From NCBI GenBank assembly GCA_944391895.1, contig CALXVF010000007.1, forward strand, positions 1-15,796: 15,796 bases of DNA, read 5' to 3'. Source of the DNA: an uncultured Clostridia bacterium. Its GTDB lineage: Bacteria; Bacillota; Clostridia; TANB77; CAG-508. This document shows positions 15,688 to 15,796 of the stretch, in pieces (position 1 is the first letter of the stretch; the number at the start of each line of letters is the position of its first letter). A program made the position numbers and the translations under genes. The notes under the pieces were generated by a model, which searched no databases, was not told the origin of the DNA, and saw nothing but the letters and a program-made list of their open reading frames with translations.

Positions 15688-15710
15688 AAAAAGCCCCGGA
15701 TTAGCCGGGG
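15688..15710 (-). terminator. Terminator of the minus-strand gene entering from the right
   Basis: On the minus strand, CCCCGG (15710-15705), loop CTAAT and CCGGGG (15699-15694) are followed by CTTTTT (15693-15688). The stem is 6 bp and all G/C. The T run lies only on the minus-strand side, so it serves the minus-strand gene, whose stop codon is 5 bases before the stem. Confidence 0.8.
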
Positions 15711-15715
15711 GATAA

Positions 15716-15796
15716 TTACTTGGTGCCGTCGAAGTAGTTATTTACAACTTTTTTTTGGCTCTCTTGACGATTAATACAAATATCAATCAATTTATT
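15716..15796 (-). CDS. C-terminal end of an unidentified minus-strand gene (partial)
   Basis: The minus-strand frame is open from the window edge to TAA (15718-15716), giving 26 residues ending in VVNNYFDGTK. It is preceded by a charged, probably helical stretch containing RQESQKK. The call rests on an open frame that ends 5 bases before a well-formed minus-strand terminator, not on homology. The last codons (AAC TAC TTC GAC GGC ACC AAG) end in G or C, unlike the host genes. The family cannot be named from so short a piece. Confidence 0.55.
   Translation of the reverse strand, partial: NKLIDICINRQESQKKVVNNYFDGTK

Noticed and set aside
1..15796. CRISPR array, tRNA or rRNA genes
   Set aside because: No regularly spaced identical repeats, no cloverleaf with a T-loop-like sequence, and no rRNA-like stretch were seen.

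Overview
The window is very AT-rich, with AT-ending codons and strong AGGAGG-type ribosome binding sites. This suggests a low-GC Firmicute, most likely a gut-type Clostridia or related commensal. That assignment is inferred from composition and gene families only.

Layout, left to right. (1) 2-1258, plus: an ISNCY/IS1202-type DDE transposase whose N-terminus lies outside the window, followed by a bidirectional hairpin terminator and a possible IS end. (2) 11477-1372, minus: a tightly packed three-gene operon. It encodes a two-module nonribosomal peptide synthetase (C-A-T-C-A-T-reductase), then a sensor kinase with a multi-pass membrane input domain, then a response regulator with an HD-GYP output domain. 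The NRPS stop codon merges with the kinase ribosome binding site. (3) 11646-13394, plus: a long-chain acyl-CoA/acyl-AMP synthetase, divergent from the NRPS across a short intergenic region holding promoters for both. (4) 13524-14099, plus: a small protein of unknown function in a conspicuously GC-richer self-contained cassette with its own consensus promoter, leader hairpin, RBS and terminator. (5) 14366-15445, plus: a coiled-coil protein with two central membrane helices, function unknown. (6) 15446-15796: noncoding sequence with a 12-bp palindrome, then a minus-strand terminator and the last 26 codons of a minus-strand gene that enters from the right.

How the genes may work together. The synthetase could supply an activated fatty acid. 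The N-terminal (starter-like) condensation domain could attach it to the first amino acid, module 2 would add a second amino acid, and the reductase would release an N-acyl dipeptide aldehyde. This is the architecture of the gut Clostridia NRPS family reported to make protease-inhibiting peptide aldehydes and pyrazinones. The attached membrane kinase and HD-GYP regulator are the least expected part. They suggest that production, or sensing, of the product is linked to cyclic-di-GMP turnover. The product and its sensing are inference, and both adenylation-domain specificity codes are unassigned.
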